Shown here: one piece after another, positions 10,640-21,999 of the stretch
How the letters are laid out: each line of letters opens with the position of its first letter
Position numbering within the stretch: position 1 is the stretch's first letter
Origin: Tretioscincus oriximinensis
Taxonomy: Eukaryota; Chordata; Lepidosauria; Squamata; Gymnophthalmidae
DNA: 64,000 nt
Assembly (NCBI GenBank): GCA_022410635.1
Contig: JAJVDF010000302.1
Location: 503,287-567,286 of the forward strand
Direction: 5' to 3'
Notes under the pieces: model-generated
What the model was told of the DNA's origin: nothing
The model's database searches: none
What the model saw: the letters and a program-made list of their open reading frames with translations, nothing else
Translations under genes and position numbers: made by a program

Positions 10640-11152
10640 CTAACTAGTATAGCTGGCCAGACACACATTGCACCTGTCATAATAGGACTGCACTGGCTGC
10701 CTAATCTCTACCAAACCCAATTCAAGATGCTAACATTGACTTATAAGGCCCTAAATTGCTTGGGCACCAAATATTTGAAGGAATATCTCTGCCTGCACCC
10801 TAAGATCTTCTGATGAGGTTCTCCTGACCTCCTTCACTGGACGAGGGGGTGTGGACATGTGGGAGGGGCTTCTCTGGGATAGCCCCCAACTTCTGGAATT
10901 CTCTGATCTCTAAGGTGTGCTGAGCACCTACGCTGTACACATTCAGATACCTGGTGAAGTTGCATCTATTCACCCTCACCTTTGCCTGAGCCAAATATTA
11001 CCTGCTTCTTGAAGGCACTGTTGTCTTTTTTTAGACGGTTGTATGTTTCAATTGTTCTATTTTAATCTGTTTTTATCATTTTTTATTGTGATCTGCCCTG
11101 AGACCTTTAGGAATAGGGCAGAATATAAATGTAAATTAATTAATATAATAAA
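10640..11152 (+). repeat. L2 LINE 3' portion
   Basis: Colinear with 7320-8008. It has the GQTHIAPVIIGLHWLPNL-like region, 'ttgggcaccaaatatttgaagga', 'ggggcttctctgggatagcccc' and 'cctcacctttgcctgagcc', and ends in 'gatctgccctgagacctttaggaatagggcag' and TAAAT repeats. Multiple stops and indels. Confidence 0.7.
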
Positions 11153-11934
11153 GCCCAGTACATAATGGGGCCAAAAGCATATGCTAAATAGTGCTATTAC
11201 TAACATTGTCTCTGCTGCTAATGCTACATCATCAAATGTTTTGCAGCTTGACCTAGTTACTGAAGACCAGAGGTGGTTGCCTAAGAGCCAATCCATATCA
11301 CTGTTTTTTCCTTAGCACTATTCCTCCTTACATACCTCTGGGGTATATGATACATTTCCTGTTATGTGTTGCTGCATCTCCCCCTTATGTTCTGAGAATT
11401 TACAGTCCCCGGTTAGAACATCTGTTATTCTTCTTGTGCATGTTGATGCTTTGACTTTGACGCAAACCAGCCTTGCACTGTAAGGTTGTTTGCCTTCTGC
11501 AGAATTCGTTTGACTGTTCCATGTATGAATTCTTGTCTGGTCTTTCAACACTGTCATTGGAATATGAGAAAAAGAGAAGGAGAGAAATAATTTAGTAATA
11601 AGCAGAATAGTTAAGGAAAGCTTAATGTTGTGGTATTCTAGGATTACCAAATAAAATCCCAGATAGAAGTCTACAACTTTGTTGACAATAGAATTGAGAA
11701 CTTTTCACCAGATGCAGCTTCTAATGCCTGCAGCACTGGGTGTGAGGGGGGAAATAACTTTTTCAACCCCATTAAAGGTATAAACTTATGTCTTGGATTT
11801 TATCTAGTAATTCTGGATTATATATCTGAAGAGAACTTTTATAATAACTCCTTAGTCTTTTCTTCTACAGACTAAATCTATCTAGATATTTTACGCATTC
11901 CTCACAGGATTTGGTTTCCATTTCTTTTTCCATA

Positions 11935-12145
11935 AGAACATATGAAGAACCCTGCTGAATGGGGCCATAGCACTTCTAGTCCAGCATTCTGTCTCATACA
12001 GTGACCTACCAGTTGCACCTGGGCACTCTCGAGCAGAAGGAGAAAGTAAAACCTTCATCTGTTCTCAACTCCCTGTAAATGTTTTTTCAGAAATTCTGTT
12101 TGTTGCTCCACCCTGGAGTATCAAGACATCCATCCTGGTAGCTAT
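11935..12145 (-). repeat. CR1 LINE 3' end
   Basis: Begins with 'cataagaacatatgaagaacc', the inverse of the CR1 octamer tail. It continues 'gctgaatggggcca', 'agtccagcattctgtctca' and 'gcacctgggcac', colinear with the minus-strand copies at 53105-53290 and 58970-59475. Confidence 0.7.
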
Positions 12146-12284
12146 TGAAAATTTGGCAGTTGTAAACTACGCGTATTACAAAGTTCTGGGCCAGAGTGAG
12201 TGGTATTAAGAAGCGCTTTGGGAGACCCACTAGTGTAATAAAAGATATATCCTGCTTTAAAAAAACACCAGGGAAAAGCAGTTT

Positions 12285-12442
12285 CTGTAAGAAGAAGAAG
12301 AAGAAGACATACCCCACTATTTTCACCTTTCAAAGGGACTCAAAGCGGATTACAAGGCTATTTTGCCCAAAGGCTTACATTCTATTTCCCCCACCAGGCT
12401 ATGGTGGTTCCCATTTATCTACTTGCAGTCAGTTGCAATTTC
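12285..12442 (-). repeat. tRNA-headed SINE (second family), 5'-truncated
   Basis: On the minus strand it reads 'gcaactgactgcaagtagata', 'ggtgggggaaatagaatgtaagcc' and 'ccgctttgagtccctttgaaaggtga', with a (TTC)n tail seen as AAG repeats at 12289-12308. The tRNA-like head is absent. Confidence 0.7.
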
Positions 12443-15084
12443 CCCATTGTAGTGGGATACACCATGCTGCACAATCTTAGCTGGCACATTGCGCACACAG
12501 TAACTGAAAATGGGTAAATGGCACACTTGTGAAATCCATGGATGTCCAGCACTAGATGTTGCTGTTTTGTTAACAGCAAAACAATTATCATAGTAATGTG
12601 ATGATTGTCACCCTGACTTATTTGCTCCAATTTAACAAAAGGCCTGACCAAGGTACAGTAAATAAATGCAAAAATAAATGAAAGGCAAGAAAGGAGACAA
12701 TTGAGCTTGGAGCTTGGGATCTTTGCAGGTATAAATATAAATGTTTATGAATAATAATAAATAGAAACAAATATCAAGTTTTTCAGTGAAGTTATAGCGG
12801 TGAGGAATAATAAAAGAAGAGGTCTCACACAGGCACCTAGGAAGCAAAACCAGCATTTAGCATAGAAAAAAATGATGTAGATTTTGTGTTCTCTCTGAAG
12901 CATCTGTATGCATACATTTATTGATTCTGTTGGATTGATTTGAGCTTGCCAATTCTTTGGTTTCTTATTTTCAAAAGAGGGTGTGGCACTTGCATTGCTA
13001 AATGTGATTTCAACCCACAGCGCAAGGCACAAAAAATCTACATAGTGCAACCTAATTATGAGTTGAGAGGACAAAGAAGAACAGGACTGGGACTTTTTGT
13101 CGTTGTTCTGTTTTTTCCCTTTTTAAGTAGAAGATGTGAAAAGGCTGCAATGAATCACGTTGAAACTCTCACTTCCATGCATCATTTTTATTTCTGGAAT
13201 CCCTTGCTACAAGCTGAAGTGCCCAGAAGCTGATGCAGGATTAATTGTAGCTTGTGAATCACTTGACACAGTTTCTTTCCCAATCTGCATTTTCTTTTTG
13301 CAATTCTTTCAACATATTGGCTGCCTCTTGTCTCTGGTGGATTTTGCACTACAACTAGTACATAATGTCTCCCACCAGTTGTAATTAATTTTACATTATA
13401 GCAGTGGACTAAATGTACTCTGGACTTGCTTGCAGGTCAGCAGGTTTAAACTTGACTTGGTTTTTCTTATTAGATTTTTAAACTCCGTTGATATCAGCAT
13501 TTTCTATGATGTACCTTCCTAATGGGAATTCATGCAGTGGCGTGTTGGGCTACTTCCATGTGTTTGTTGTTCTCTTACTTTATGACCACACTTTTCCCAA
13601 AATACTTGTTTTGCTAATGAAAAAAATCCTGAAAATGAAATAGTAAAAATGGGCATTACATCGCACTGTATTAAGCAAAAAAATATGAAATATAACCTGC
13701 CACCACTCCAGTTTTAATATGCTTGAAAATATTAGAGAGGTCTTTGGATACATCCACGTGATTGCTTTTTTATTGCCACTTCTTGATATAATGCTATAAA
13801 AAGCTTACATGGCGATTGCTGGGAGAAAATAGTAAAAATGGATGTTATATTATGAAATCCTTCTTTTCCTCATCTATGTGTCTACAAATCCCATGTGGCA
13901 ATGAGAGCCCTAGAAGCACAGTTCTTCTTCTGTCATTGACTGCTGCGTTCCCCCTCTGTTATTACCAGGGACAGTATGCTATGCGGCTGAAAACAAAGAG
14001 AAAAATATTTTAAACCTTGGAACTTTGAGGCTGTAGTTGGGTTTTTAATTAAAATGCTGCATGATCCTGCCTAAATTCAGCAGGAAAGCAGTTTTTCTAT
14101 CCTTTGCCTGGCTTGGAAAAAAGCACGCTTTCGGTACTGAACTGTCATGACACAATGCTGCACATCACAAAATCAGCATTAAGCTACTAGGAGGAAAAAG
14201 CAAAATATTGGACCCTTCTAGGGCACTACAATTTCCCTGCAATTATGTGCATACAGAGGCTCAATATCATAGTAAAATTAACATGTGGATGCAACCTTTA
14301 TAATACTTTATAATAGTTCCCAAAGGATGGGAATTATTATATGACTAAGATTTAGGCCTTCACTACATACTTACTTCTAACCCTTTGTCAGCTCTACAGA
14401 GCCTTATAGGATCTATAAATAAAAAAAACTACAGTTTTCTAAAATCTGGCAATTTTCATGCATCTTTTTCTGCTTAAATTCTTCAGCTTTTTAAAAAATA
14501 TGACACTCATTTGAGGTTTCATTTCTTCGTTTCACTAGTATGTGCATTTCCCCTTTTTAATGCTTATCATTGATCCTTTTGGTTTGTTGGACACGCAGAG
14601 AGACCACATTTTTTTCTTTTTTTAAAACATAGCTAGAGTTATATGATTTAAATTATTAATCTTTTGCAAAAGAACAGATACAGATTTTGCTTATCTGCTT
14701 TTGTTTTCTTTTTACTATTTGAAACACCCTTATATTTACAAGGGAAAAGCGTCTAAAGTAGTGAAGAACACATGGTCATGTTCAAGAAATGTCACCAGGG
14801 AAAAGATTACATAGTCCTTTTAATTGTGAAAGGTGATGCTAGGTTAATATGTTTTTGCACAATGAGTTTGAAAATAGCATAGGGTCTGATCCACATTTAT
14901 TTTTAAGAATGAGCTTAATCGGTTTAAATAGGTTTAAAAGTAAATACATAAGGATTCCATAATAAAAATCATTGCTTTCCATGCATCCTAGATCTTAACC
15001 ACTTCTTTCTCAGCATGCATTCAGATGACTGACTTTTATAGTTATTTCTTTATATAGCAGTATAAAGGACTTATGCCATTGGTT

Positions 15085-15308
15085 AAAGCCTTGGATAATG
15101 TTTTTTTGTAATCTGGGATGCCCAGAATTGAACTCAGTACTCAGTTTATCAGACATGGTCTGAGAAAGGTTGAGTAGAGAGGAACAATTACTTTGCATGT
15201 TCTAGGTGCTGTTCTCTTCTTAATGCATCCAAGATGCCTTTTTTGCATCTGTTTCAGACTATTGACTCATGTTTAGTCTGTGATCTTTTAATATACTTGA
15301 GTCCTTTT
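15085..15308 (-). repeat. CR1 LINE fragment, left half (interrupted by the Ngaro-like element)
   Basis: Minus-strand CR1 coding region near the end of the reverse transcriptase frame: landmarks 'gaactcagtactcagt', 'gaggaacaattactttgcatgttctagg' and 'gactcatgtttagtctgtgatc'. The CR1 continues at 20613, after about 5.3 kb of YR element. Confidence 0.65.
15217..15308 (+). repeat. 92-bp direct duplication, left copy
   Basis: Matches 20613-20704 at 90 of 92 positions. The differences are A/G in 'atccaagatg' versus 'atccaggatg', and G/A in 'tttcagact' versus 'tttcaaact'. The two copies bracket 5304 bp containing the Ngaro-like element. Both are the same stretch of CR1, so the copy number rose at or around the insertion event. 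Confidence 0.92.
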
Positions 15309-15971
15309 CTAGGCTAGGTATAGGAGTGCGGCAGATGCAGCATCTTGGAAAGGCTGTCCCACTTAGCCTCTGAAGGCTGACTCGGATGGGACTAAGAGCA
15401 CCTTGGCTGCTCACTCCCCTGTTGAGCCAGCCTATCCAACTGCCCAGCCCTATGCTGGGTCAGCGTTCCTTGGCTCACACCTTTGTGAGCCCCACCCAGC
15501 TCCCACCATTGTGAGCCTGAGACAACAGAAGATCAAAGGAAGTTTTTTGTGAGGCTCTCTGATCACAGGCTCTGTCATGAACCCCCCTTCTCTGACTTAA
15601 GGTAGCCTTCAGCTTCCAACTTCTCCCCAAGGGCAAGCTCAGCTACCCTAAAACCCCTAAGGGGGTCCCTCAGCACTATAATCTATGGGATCAGTCAGAG
15701 GATATCTGCCCCCACGACCAGTGACTGTCCCTTCTGACCAATCCAAGATGCATAACCCGCAACAAGAACGGCCTAGGCCGTTGCCGCCAGACGCCTCCTA
15801 TGCCATCCATTGTACCAACGCTCCTCTCACCTGACCCAGCCATGTCTCCATCCCTTCGTCCGTCAAGTGCACATCATTGTGAAACCAGTTGCCAACCTTG
15901 GAGCAAATTTCTGGCTGCCAAACTGCGACACCTCTGCTTGCCGCCACCTTTTTTGCTAACTTGCTGATTAC

Positions 15972-16381
15972 TCACTTTCTGGCATAATTTACCTGGTGAT
16001 TATCTTTTGCTTCCTGCCACTTCAGCTGGATCAACATCTGAGACCAGAACCATTTGGTCTGAGGCAACTGAACCATGAGACTGTCCAGGTCCCCCAATAT
16101 CTGATGGAGAAGCAGCACACTCTTCTTGGCCGGCAAGTCATTCTCTCCCAGTTGCAGCATGAGGGCATCTGGGGCTGCTTGACGCAGCAATCTGCTTTCC
16201 AACATAGGGTGCAACTGTCCCACAGCATCCCTCGGTGTCCTATCCAGGATACCTGGGCTCCACGTGGCAACTTGAGATTCCGGGACCAATGTGAAGCAGC
16301 AGCGTAGCAACCAGCCCAGGAAACAATGCTGTGCCCCATGATCCAAACACGACAGTGTGCACCTAAACAAAAACAACACAA
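15972..16381 (-). pseudogene. SGNH/GDSL-type hydrolase ORF of the Ngaro-like element
   Basis: The block I motif reads VWIMGHSIVSWAG at about 16348-16310, with the usual Asp of GDS replaced by His, as I recall for Ngaro hydrolase ORFs. Block III reads LGENDL (16151-16134), with the Gly-x-Asn-Asp oxyanion signature. A C-terminal WSQMLIQLKW stretch follows. The two halves lie in different frames, so a frameshift falls between the Trp-Ile-Gly-His-Arg-Gly region and the Pro-Asp-Ala-Leu region. These hydrolases occur as a last ORF in some Ngaro elements; their role in transposition is not established. Confidence 0.7.
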
Positions 16382-16419
16382 CAGAAACCATGAACAAATA
16401 ACGAAATTCCAGCAATGCG

Positions 16420-17247
16420 TTATGGGATGGGTCTCACATATGATCTAAAGGCCGTGGAACGCCATCTCCCTATCGCCTGAATCCCTTGGGGGGGGGAGAT
16501 GTTCATGTCTGCAGCTGTGGAGGCTGCCCCAATTCGGAATGAATGTAACCCAAATTCCTTTGGTGCCTGGCCCAGACGTGTCAATGCTGGCCAAAATATG
16601 TAAACTGCCTGGTACCGTGATAAAAAGGAACCATCTGCGTGCGCAAGGAAGGGGCCACTGGACGAAGACCTGAGGGCCTTAAAATGACCTACGTCTCTGA
16701 CCGGGCAGGGCCCAGGGCCCACAGTTGAACCTAACTGCACACAGGCTCCATTCCCTCTCTGGTCAGTCTTGGACAGACACAGGAAGACTCTTATCCTGGA
16801 AGGTTACACCACCACATCTCTCAACTGTTCCGTGGCAGGGCCCAAGGTCCTGGCTGAAGATATCAACTCCCCTGGGCGAAAGGCTCCGAAATATAAAAGG
16901 GTAAAAGCTGCTCGAAATGATGCAGTTTCGTAAGCATCAAAGCAGAGATTGGGCAGCAGTTGAAATATTTGGCCCAGCAAAGAAAATGACACTGGGCGCC
17001 TGGAATCCCTGCGAACCGGGCCTGACCTCGCCCAGCCAGCTACTGCTCTCCTGGCAAGAAATGTCACACACACCTGGGGGGAACCCATTATGTTTGTGTA
17101 AAATTGTAAGGCTGCCATTTGCTGCCTAATGGTTCTAGGGGCCAATCCTGACGCCTGCAGATGGGCTAAATACATGAGCATCTTGTGTTCAATAAACTGG
17201 CCCTGCCAAGGGGCCAACAGCACCCCGATAAACTGTGAAAATTGCAA
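16420..17247 (-). pseudogene. Tyrosine recombinase of the Ngaro-like element, frameshifted
   Basis: Two frames together cover the integrase. 17247-16804 has the N-terminal SAM-like part (GLAPRTIRQQMAALQFY) and the first catalytic Arg in FGAFRPGEL (Arg at 16878-16876). 16740-16420 carries the His-x-x-Arg box in LHSFRIGAAS (His at about 16545) and IGRWRSTAFRSYVR with the nucleophilic Tyr at 16440-16438. All signature positions of a YR recombinase are therefore still readable. A +1/-1 frame change between 16804 and 16740 separates them. Such enzymes integrate a circular cDNA instead of using a DDE integrase. Confidence 0.85.
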
Positions 17248-17304
17248 ACACCCTTCGATAGGCCGTCTGTGTTGCAGGAGCAGTGGAATTCCACATTCCC
17301 CGGC

Positions 17305-17856
17305 TTATGAGGTGCTCCCAAGATTCCACAATTGGGCGGGAAACTGCTTCTGCTGAATTGCTGCTTCCGGCACCAACTGCCTGAACTGGTCCCATTGTTG
17401 TTGTGTCAAGGTGTCCGCTATCTTGTTGTCCACACCAGATACATGAGCAGAAACAAAACTGATATTAGTTCTCAGGCAGATAAGTACAAACTCCTTTACC
17501 AACACCATGACCCTCTTGGATTTAGACGACTGTTTATTCACCACCTGCACAACGGCTGTGTTGTCGCACCAGAAGGTGATCTGTTTATTTGCAAAATGTT
17601 CCTTCCACAAGTTAACTGCCACCAAGATTGGAAAGAATTCCAGAAAGGTAAGGTCCCTGCAGACCCCACAATCTTTCCATTCCTCAGGCCATTGCTGGGC
17701 ACACGATTGCCCCCGAAAAAATACCCCAAAACCTATGCCTCCCACCACATCAGAATAGATCCACAGCCCTTGGTCTGGCACCAATGGAGACAACCAGACT
17801 GAAACCCCATGATATTGATCCAGGAAGTCTATCCAAACCCTGAGGTCCTGCTTCAT
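17305..17856 (-). pseudogene. RNase H domain of the Ngaro-like element, intact frame
   Basis: A 183-codon open frame. Catalytic acids are all visible: Asp36 in LWIYSDVVGG, Glu73 in LTFLEFFPI, Asp98 in FWCDNTAVV and Asp148 in NKIADTL. The segment NISFVSAHVSGVDN is the usual pre-fourth-acid stretch of DIRS-group RNase H. The frame opens only a few dozen codons upstream of the first Asp, and no reverse transcriptase YxDD-type region precedes it. This domain would have been the C-terminal part of an RT-RNase H polyprotein. Confidence 0.85.
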
Positions 17857-18040
17857 CGCATTGGTTACTCTTACTTAGTATTGCCATTCTGATGGGGGTG
17901 GGGGGCAGGGTTGTCCAGGAGTGCGGAATGAGTCATACTTTTGTGGGAGCAGCCGCAACGGCTCCTCCTCCTGGGGGACCTACTTGTCTGCCCCCATATC
18001 CCCTGCTGGGTCTACTGCCTCAAAAACCACCTGACCCATC

Positions 18041-18600
18041 TTGACAATGTGTGCGGGGCTATTGACCCCCCCCCCCCACCTGTTGCACACATGCTCATAT
18101 TTGCATCCTAGCCTCGGGCAATGACCTGCATTAAAGTCCCAGCAGGTTAATCATTTGGGACCAGCTTTATTCCATACCTGCTTCCTATTCTCATAGTAGT
18201 AGGCTGAACCTCCCTGAGCAGCTGCAGGCTGCACTGTAGTGGTCCAAATCTGCTGCACAATGGTATCCCACCTTAAGGTTGCATTGTCCAAGCATACTTC
18301 CTGAATTCCTCATTGTAATTAATGGCTGTCATGTCCCCCGCTAATGTGCAGGCTTGTAACACATTGGATAAATGCCCCCCCAGTTGCCATGCTCTTTCTG
18401 GGAAGGCAGCAGAAACCACTTTAAGGAAGTGCAAGAAACACTCCAACCAGTTCCCAAAAGTCCTCTCTGCTGGCATGACCTTGCTAGATTTCTTGCGCTT
18501 CCCCGTAGAAGGCCTGGCACCCTCTTATTTGGCCAGACAAAATATATCGATATAATACCCATCCAGAATTTTCCCCCTTGATTTCCTCAGGAGTGAGCGC
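18041..18600 (-). pseudogene. Gag C-terminal half of the Ngaro-like element
   Basis: Minus-strand frames read PEEIKGENSG..YRYIL (18598-18540), then FGNWLECFLHFLKVV and INYNEEFRKYAW (18476-18280), a pattern typical of DIRS/Ngaro gag. A zinc-finger-like C-x7-C-x4-C-x3-H motif (starting Cys-Trp-Asp-Phe-Asn) follows at about 18145-18085. After the finger the frame runs directly toward RNase H. Frameshifts and a poly-C tract at 18066-18077 break the ORF. Confidence 0.65.
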
Positions 18601-19397
18601 CAGGAGGCGGGACCCCCAGGCCATGNTTCTGGACTGTCGGATACCAAGGCTGACTAGTCTGTCTCCACCAGGCAGCAGCACTAGACAGAGTATTAACGTG
18701 CTGGGGACAGCTGTCCACAGACACGTTGTAAAACCCCTGTGGCACAGTCAGTCCCACAATCAGGTCAACGAGTTCAAGGGAGTACGTTCAAGAGTAGTCA
18801 TTAAACAAGCCAGGCCAATACCAGAAATGTGGAACCACACGGTTGGGAACAAGATACAAACAAGGTCCGGTTACAGTCCAGGGTCAAGTACCAGAGGCTA
18901 AACAAACACTATCTCAGAGACCAAGTGACGAATTGCTTCCAGCAAAGTAAAGCCTTGANCAGCTGGCTTATATACATCTCCTGCAATCTGGTAGCTTGAT
19001 TAGAAACAGCTGGTCCATCCAGGAGTGCTGACTCAGCAGGGAGTGGCTCTTGATGTTTGATCCTGGCCTCAAGATTCTCTATCTGAAAACTCACAGTTCT
19101 GCAACTCCAAGAGACTTATATGCTAGACCGGTCAGAGGCTGACGTTAGATCTGCCAGTTTTTCTCTCATCCTCCGGCTTCTGCGCANGCCAGCTGTCTCC
19201 CTCCTTTCCTCCAGGATTTGGCTCAGCCTATTAACCTCACTACCTGCTTCAGGGTCGGGAGAGACGCCGTCCTGCAATTCATCACCGTCCTCATCCCCTG
19301 AGCCCTGCAACACAGGGCTGTGCACAACATGGACTGGGGCCCCAGACATATCAATGAGAGAAGAAGTGGGCACCTCTTTTCGGACCTGCACCAGCCA
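18601..19397 (-). mobile_element. LTR-retrotransposon fragment inserted in the Ngaro-like gag (probable)
   Basis: The minus strand 19391-19116 encodes an acidic, Arg-rich C-terminus (SGDEDGDELQDGVSPDPEAG, later RRSRRMREKL) that ends in a stop. It is followed by about 500 bp of non-coding sequence with a TATA box (TATATAAGCC, minus strand, 18974-18965). This resembles the end of an LTR-element polyprotein plus one LTR. Ngaro gag appears to read ...VGVPISCLP before it and EEIKGE... after it, which supports an insertion. LTR ends and target duplication were not resolved. Confidence 0.4.
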
Positions 19398-19697
19398 TTA
19401 TGGAAGACAAGATATAGGGACCCCCACCTGCATGTATGCCCTTCTGGTGCTCTCCCCGTCCCGAGAAGATGAGCTACTACCTTCCGATGATGATGAGGAA
19501 TGGTCTCTGCTTCTGTGCCAGCGCCTCGAACAGCGAACAGCCCAACCCCTTGTCTCACCATGAACTGGGTCCGCTGTTGAGGGGCCCATGGCCTGGGTGG
19601 CAGCAGCTGCTGGGTCCTGCATGGCTGACAATGGACCTGGCGCAGGTGCCGAAGAAGACCTAACCAGCTGTTGTATAGCACTAGTTAGTTGACCCAA
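19398..19697 (-). pseudogene. Gag N-terminal part of the Ngaro-like element
   Basis: An open frame with a Leu-rich start (MGQLTSAIQQLV), Ala/Pro-rich spacer and a Ser-rich low-complexity tract (SSSSSEGSSSSS). It ends at VGVPISCLP, just before the LTR-like insertion. The layout matches N-terminal regions of DIRS-group gag proteins. It could also start upstream, since the frame shows no clear initiation context. Confidence 0.55.
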
Positions 19698-20612
19698 TGT
19701 TTCATGCGGGAGGATGATGTGAAGTCTGGTTAGGGCGAGGGGCCCTTGGTCCCTTAGGCCTCAGGACCCACCCTTTGTCTTTTGGGACCTCCTTGTTGCG
19801 CTTTGGTGGCATGGTATATTTCACTGTGATCTGTGTAATTGAAAATGACAGCTAATAACAAAAAACCCCACCCGAATAAAGCAAATTAAATAACAACCCC
19901 CATATGACGGCTTGTGCAGAAGAAAAAGGCATCTTAAATAGCCACCTTAAATCAGGCCCTTAGAAAGACCTCAGATCACCTTGCCCTGATGGAAGAACAT
20001 CNGCTAATAACACCAGTATAAAAACAAATCCCTTATTACGAAATCCCCAGAATCAGAAAATTATACCACAAAAAATTTGCATCACCAAGTGCTATGCCAT
20101 TGACTCTGCAGAGCCACCTTAAATCACATAAGCCCTTGCCTGAACCCTTGTAAAGCCTGGAGTTATGGTTCTTGTAGTAAAGCCACCTTAAACAAGCCCC
20201 TATCAGGTGCCTTAAATCAAATTACTGTTTAACTTAGTACCAAATTCTTAAGAAACTGTGCTTAAATAAGCCCAGTAGCCTTGCTTAATCCAACCCAGAA
20301 TTGCTGAGTCCTAACTATCTTGATGATACACAAGTAGCCCAGAGATTTACTTGAAAGAGCAACAGGCTCAGCATAAAGGCAATATATAGCGGCCTGATAG
20401 CAGCAGAGACCTACACGTACACACACAAACCCCCACCCTTGGGGGGTTCTACTCCTCCTGTATACCCCTCTTGTGTGTGTGTGCGTGTGTGTGTGTGNGG
20501 GGGTTCAAGCAGGTCCCACTCTGCCCATGTCACCTCCGAAAACATGGCGACGCCCAGGAGAGGAGTTCCCTGCATCGCGTGGCCAGTAAGAAGCGGCTCC
20601 CCTTAGCTTTAT

Positions 20613-20704
20613 TTCTTAATGCATCCAGGATGCCTTTTTTGCATCTGTTTCAAACTATTGACTCATGTTTAGTCTGTGATCTTTTAATATACTTGAGTCC
20701 TTTT
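20613..20704 (+). repeat. 92-bp direct duplication, right copy
   Basis: Partner of 15217-15308, with two mismatches in 92 bp. It marks the right border of the Ngaro-containing segment. Confidence 0.92.
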
Positions 20705-20955
20705 TCACATGTGCTGCTGCTCAGATAGCTTTCTCTCATTCTGAATGTGCTATTTTTATTTTTCTTGCCTTGCATTTCTCTCTGTAATTGAAATATATTA
20801 AAACAGATCCAGTTCAGTACATGCATAAAAAGCCTTTGATCATTTCTCAGCTTCTAGTAATTTGTTCACAGTGGACTCTTGCATTATTTCTTTAGGTACA
20901 TCATACCCTCACTTTTTAGGTATGTGATATTCTATAATGAAACAAAAAAATCAAG
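20613..20955 (-). repeat. CR1 LINE fragment, right half
   Basis: Continues the CR1 interrupted at 15308: 'cacatgtgctgctgctcagat', 'tttttcttgccttgcatttctctctgt' and 'aattgaaat' follow in the expected order. Read on the minus strand this is RT-domain coding sequence, badly decayed. Confidence 0.6.
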
Positions 20956-21714
20956 GTTCCTTTTTATGTGAAAGGTTTGTCCTTTTGGTTGAAAAGTTAC
21001 ACATAGTTTTTGTTTGCGGTTATTTGCACTACCACTTGGTTTACTATTAGTTCACTCAATTTATGCGCTCTGCAGAAGCCTGACCGAAACTGGCCTGAAC
21101 CAAATCCTTTGGATTTCTAATGCAATCACATTGCCATGGAGACAGATGCTGGGACTTAGGACCGCTTGCTTGTCTAATCTGAGCCCAGCTGGATAAATAA
21201 AACAAACACAAGCTTGGATGCTAATAAACCTTAAACAGGGATAAAAGTGATAGCCAGAGGACTGTGTTAATTTTTTTTAGACAAAAGAATTTTCTGAAAT
21301 CATAATCTGAGTCTCTTTGTATATTATACAAATGGACAAATGATATGCAATAAAATAAAGTATGCAAATGTATACTTAAAAAAATGCTTCTGAAAATAAT
21401 CAGAATACACAGGACCCAGATGAAAGCTTGTGTTCATTTCTGTCCTGATTATCATAAAACGATCCCATGGCTGTTAATGTGATGATTGCTCAACTTTATC
21501 ACGTGAACCTGAGAACAGCGTGCAAACATATAAAAAAAAATGATATTAGCCTTTTATCAACTATTTTTAATCTGTGTATCTGTATGCATTAAACACTATT
21601 TCATATAAATGTATACCTATAAAAATATTCAGAGGGACCTATCATGGTTTGCAGTGCTTTTAGGGAGAAAAGAAATTTGACTTAAAATAATCCAGATATA
21701 TTCTTAAGGCCATG

Positions 21715-21785
21715 ATTACACACTTATTTTAAACAATGTTCAGTTCATTTACAGTCCCAAAGATTGAGGTTAGTCTAAAGTTACC
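21715..21785. repeat. Hairpin repeat family, diverged copy
   Basis: Shows the ends and inner arms of the family: 'cacacttattttaaac', 'cagtcccaaagattgagg' and 'agtctaaag'. Confidence 0.4.
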
Positions 21786-21999
21786 ATATGAAAACCAGGC
21801 TAGCATCTCTCTATATAATCCTGAAACAAGTGTCCAAGCCTCCGTACAGTCAGGGCTCTAAAACGCATGCATCAACAGCTCCACCCACCGGCCAGCGGAC
21901 AGGGGGTGGACAGGACAAGACTCAGCAGCACTGCAGGGAAACTGAGCTAGGATGGGTGCCGCCACTCACAGCCTCCCCCCTTCCATTCAGTCCTGGCTG

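Larger units (their letters stand above)
15309..20612 (-). mobile_element. Ngaro/DIRS-group tyrosine-recombinase retrotransposon, degenerate, reverse transcriptase deleted
   Basis: On the minus strand the order is gag (about 19697-18060, interrupted), RNase H (17856-17305), tyrosine recombinase (17247-16420) and SGNH hydrolase (16381-15972). This is the order known for vertebrate Ngaro elements, except that no reverse transcriptase lies between the gag zinc finger (about 18090) and RNase H. An 800-bp LTR-like segment sits within gag. Flanks 15309-15970 and 19700-20612 are non-coding ends. Frameshifts and stops break every frame, so it is inactive. I could not confirm the split direct repeats expected at Ngaro termini. 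Confidence 0.8.

Noticed and set aside
16420..17247. A host or phage-type integrase gene
   Set aside because: The recombinase is flanked by RNase H, SGNH and gag sequences in Ngaro order and is frameshifted, so it belongs to a retroelement.
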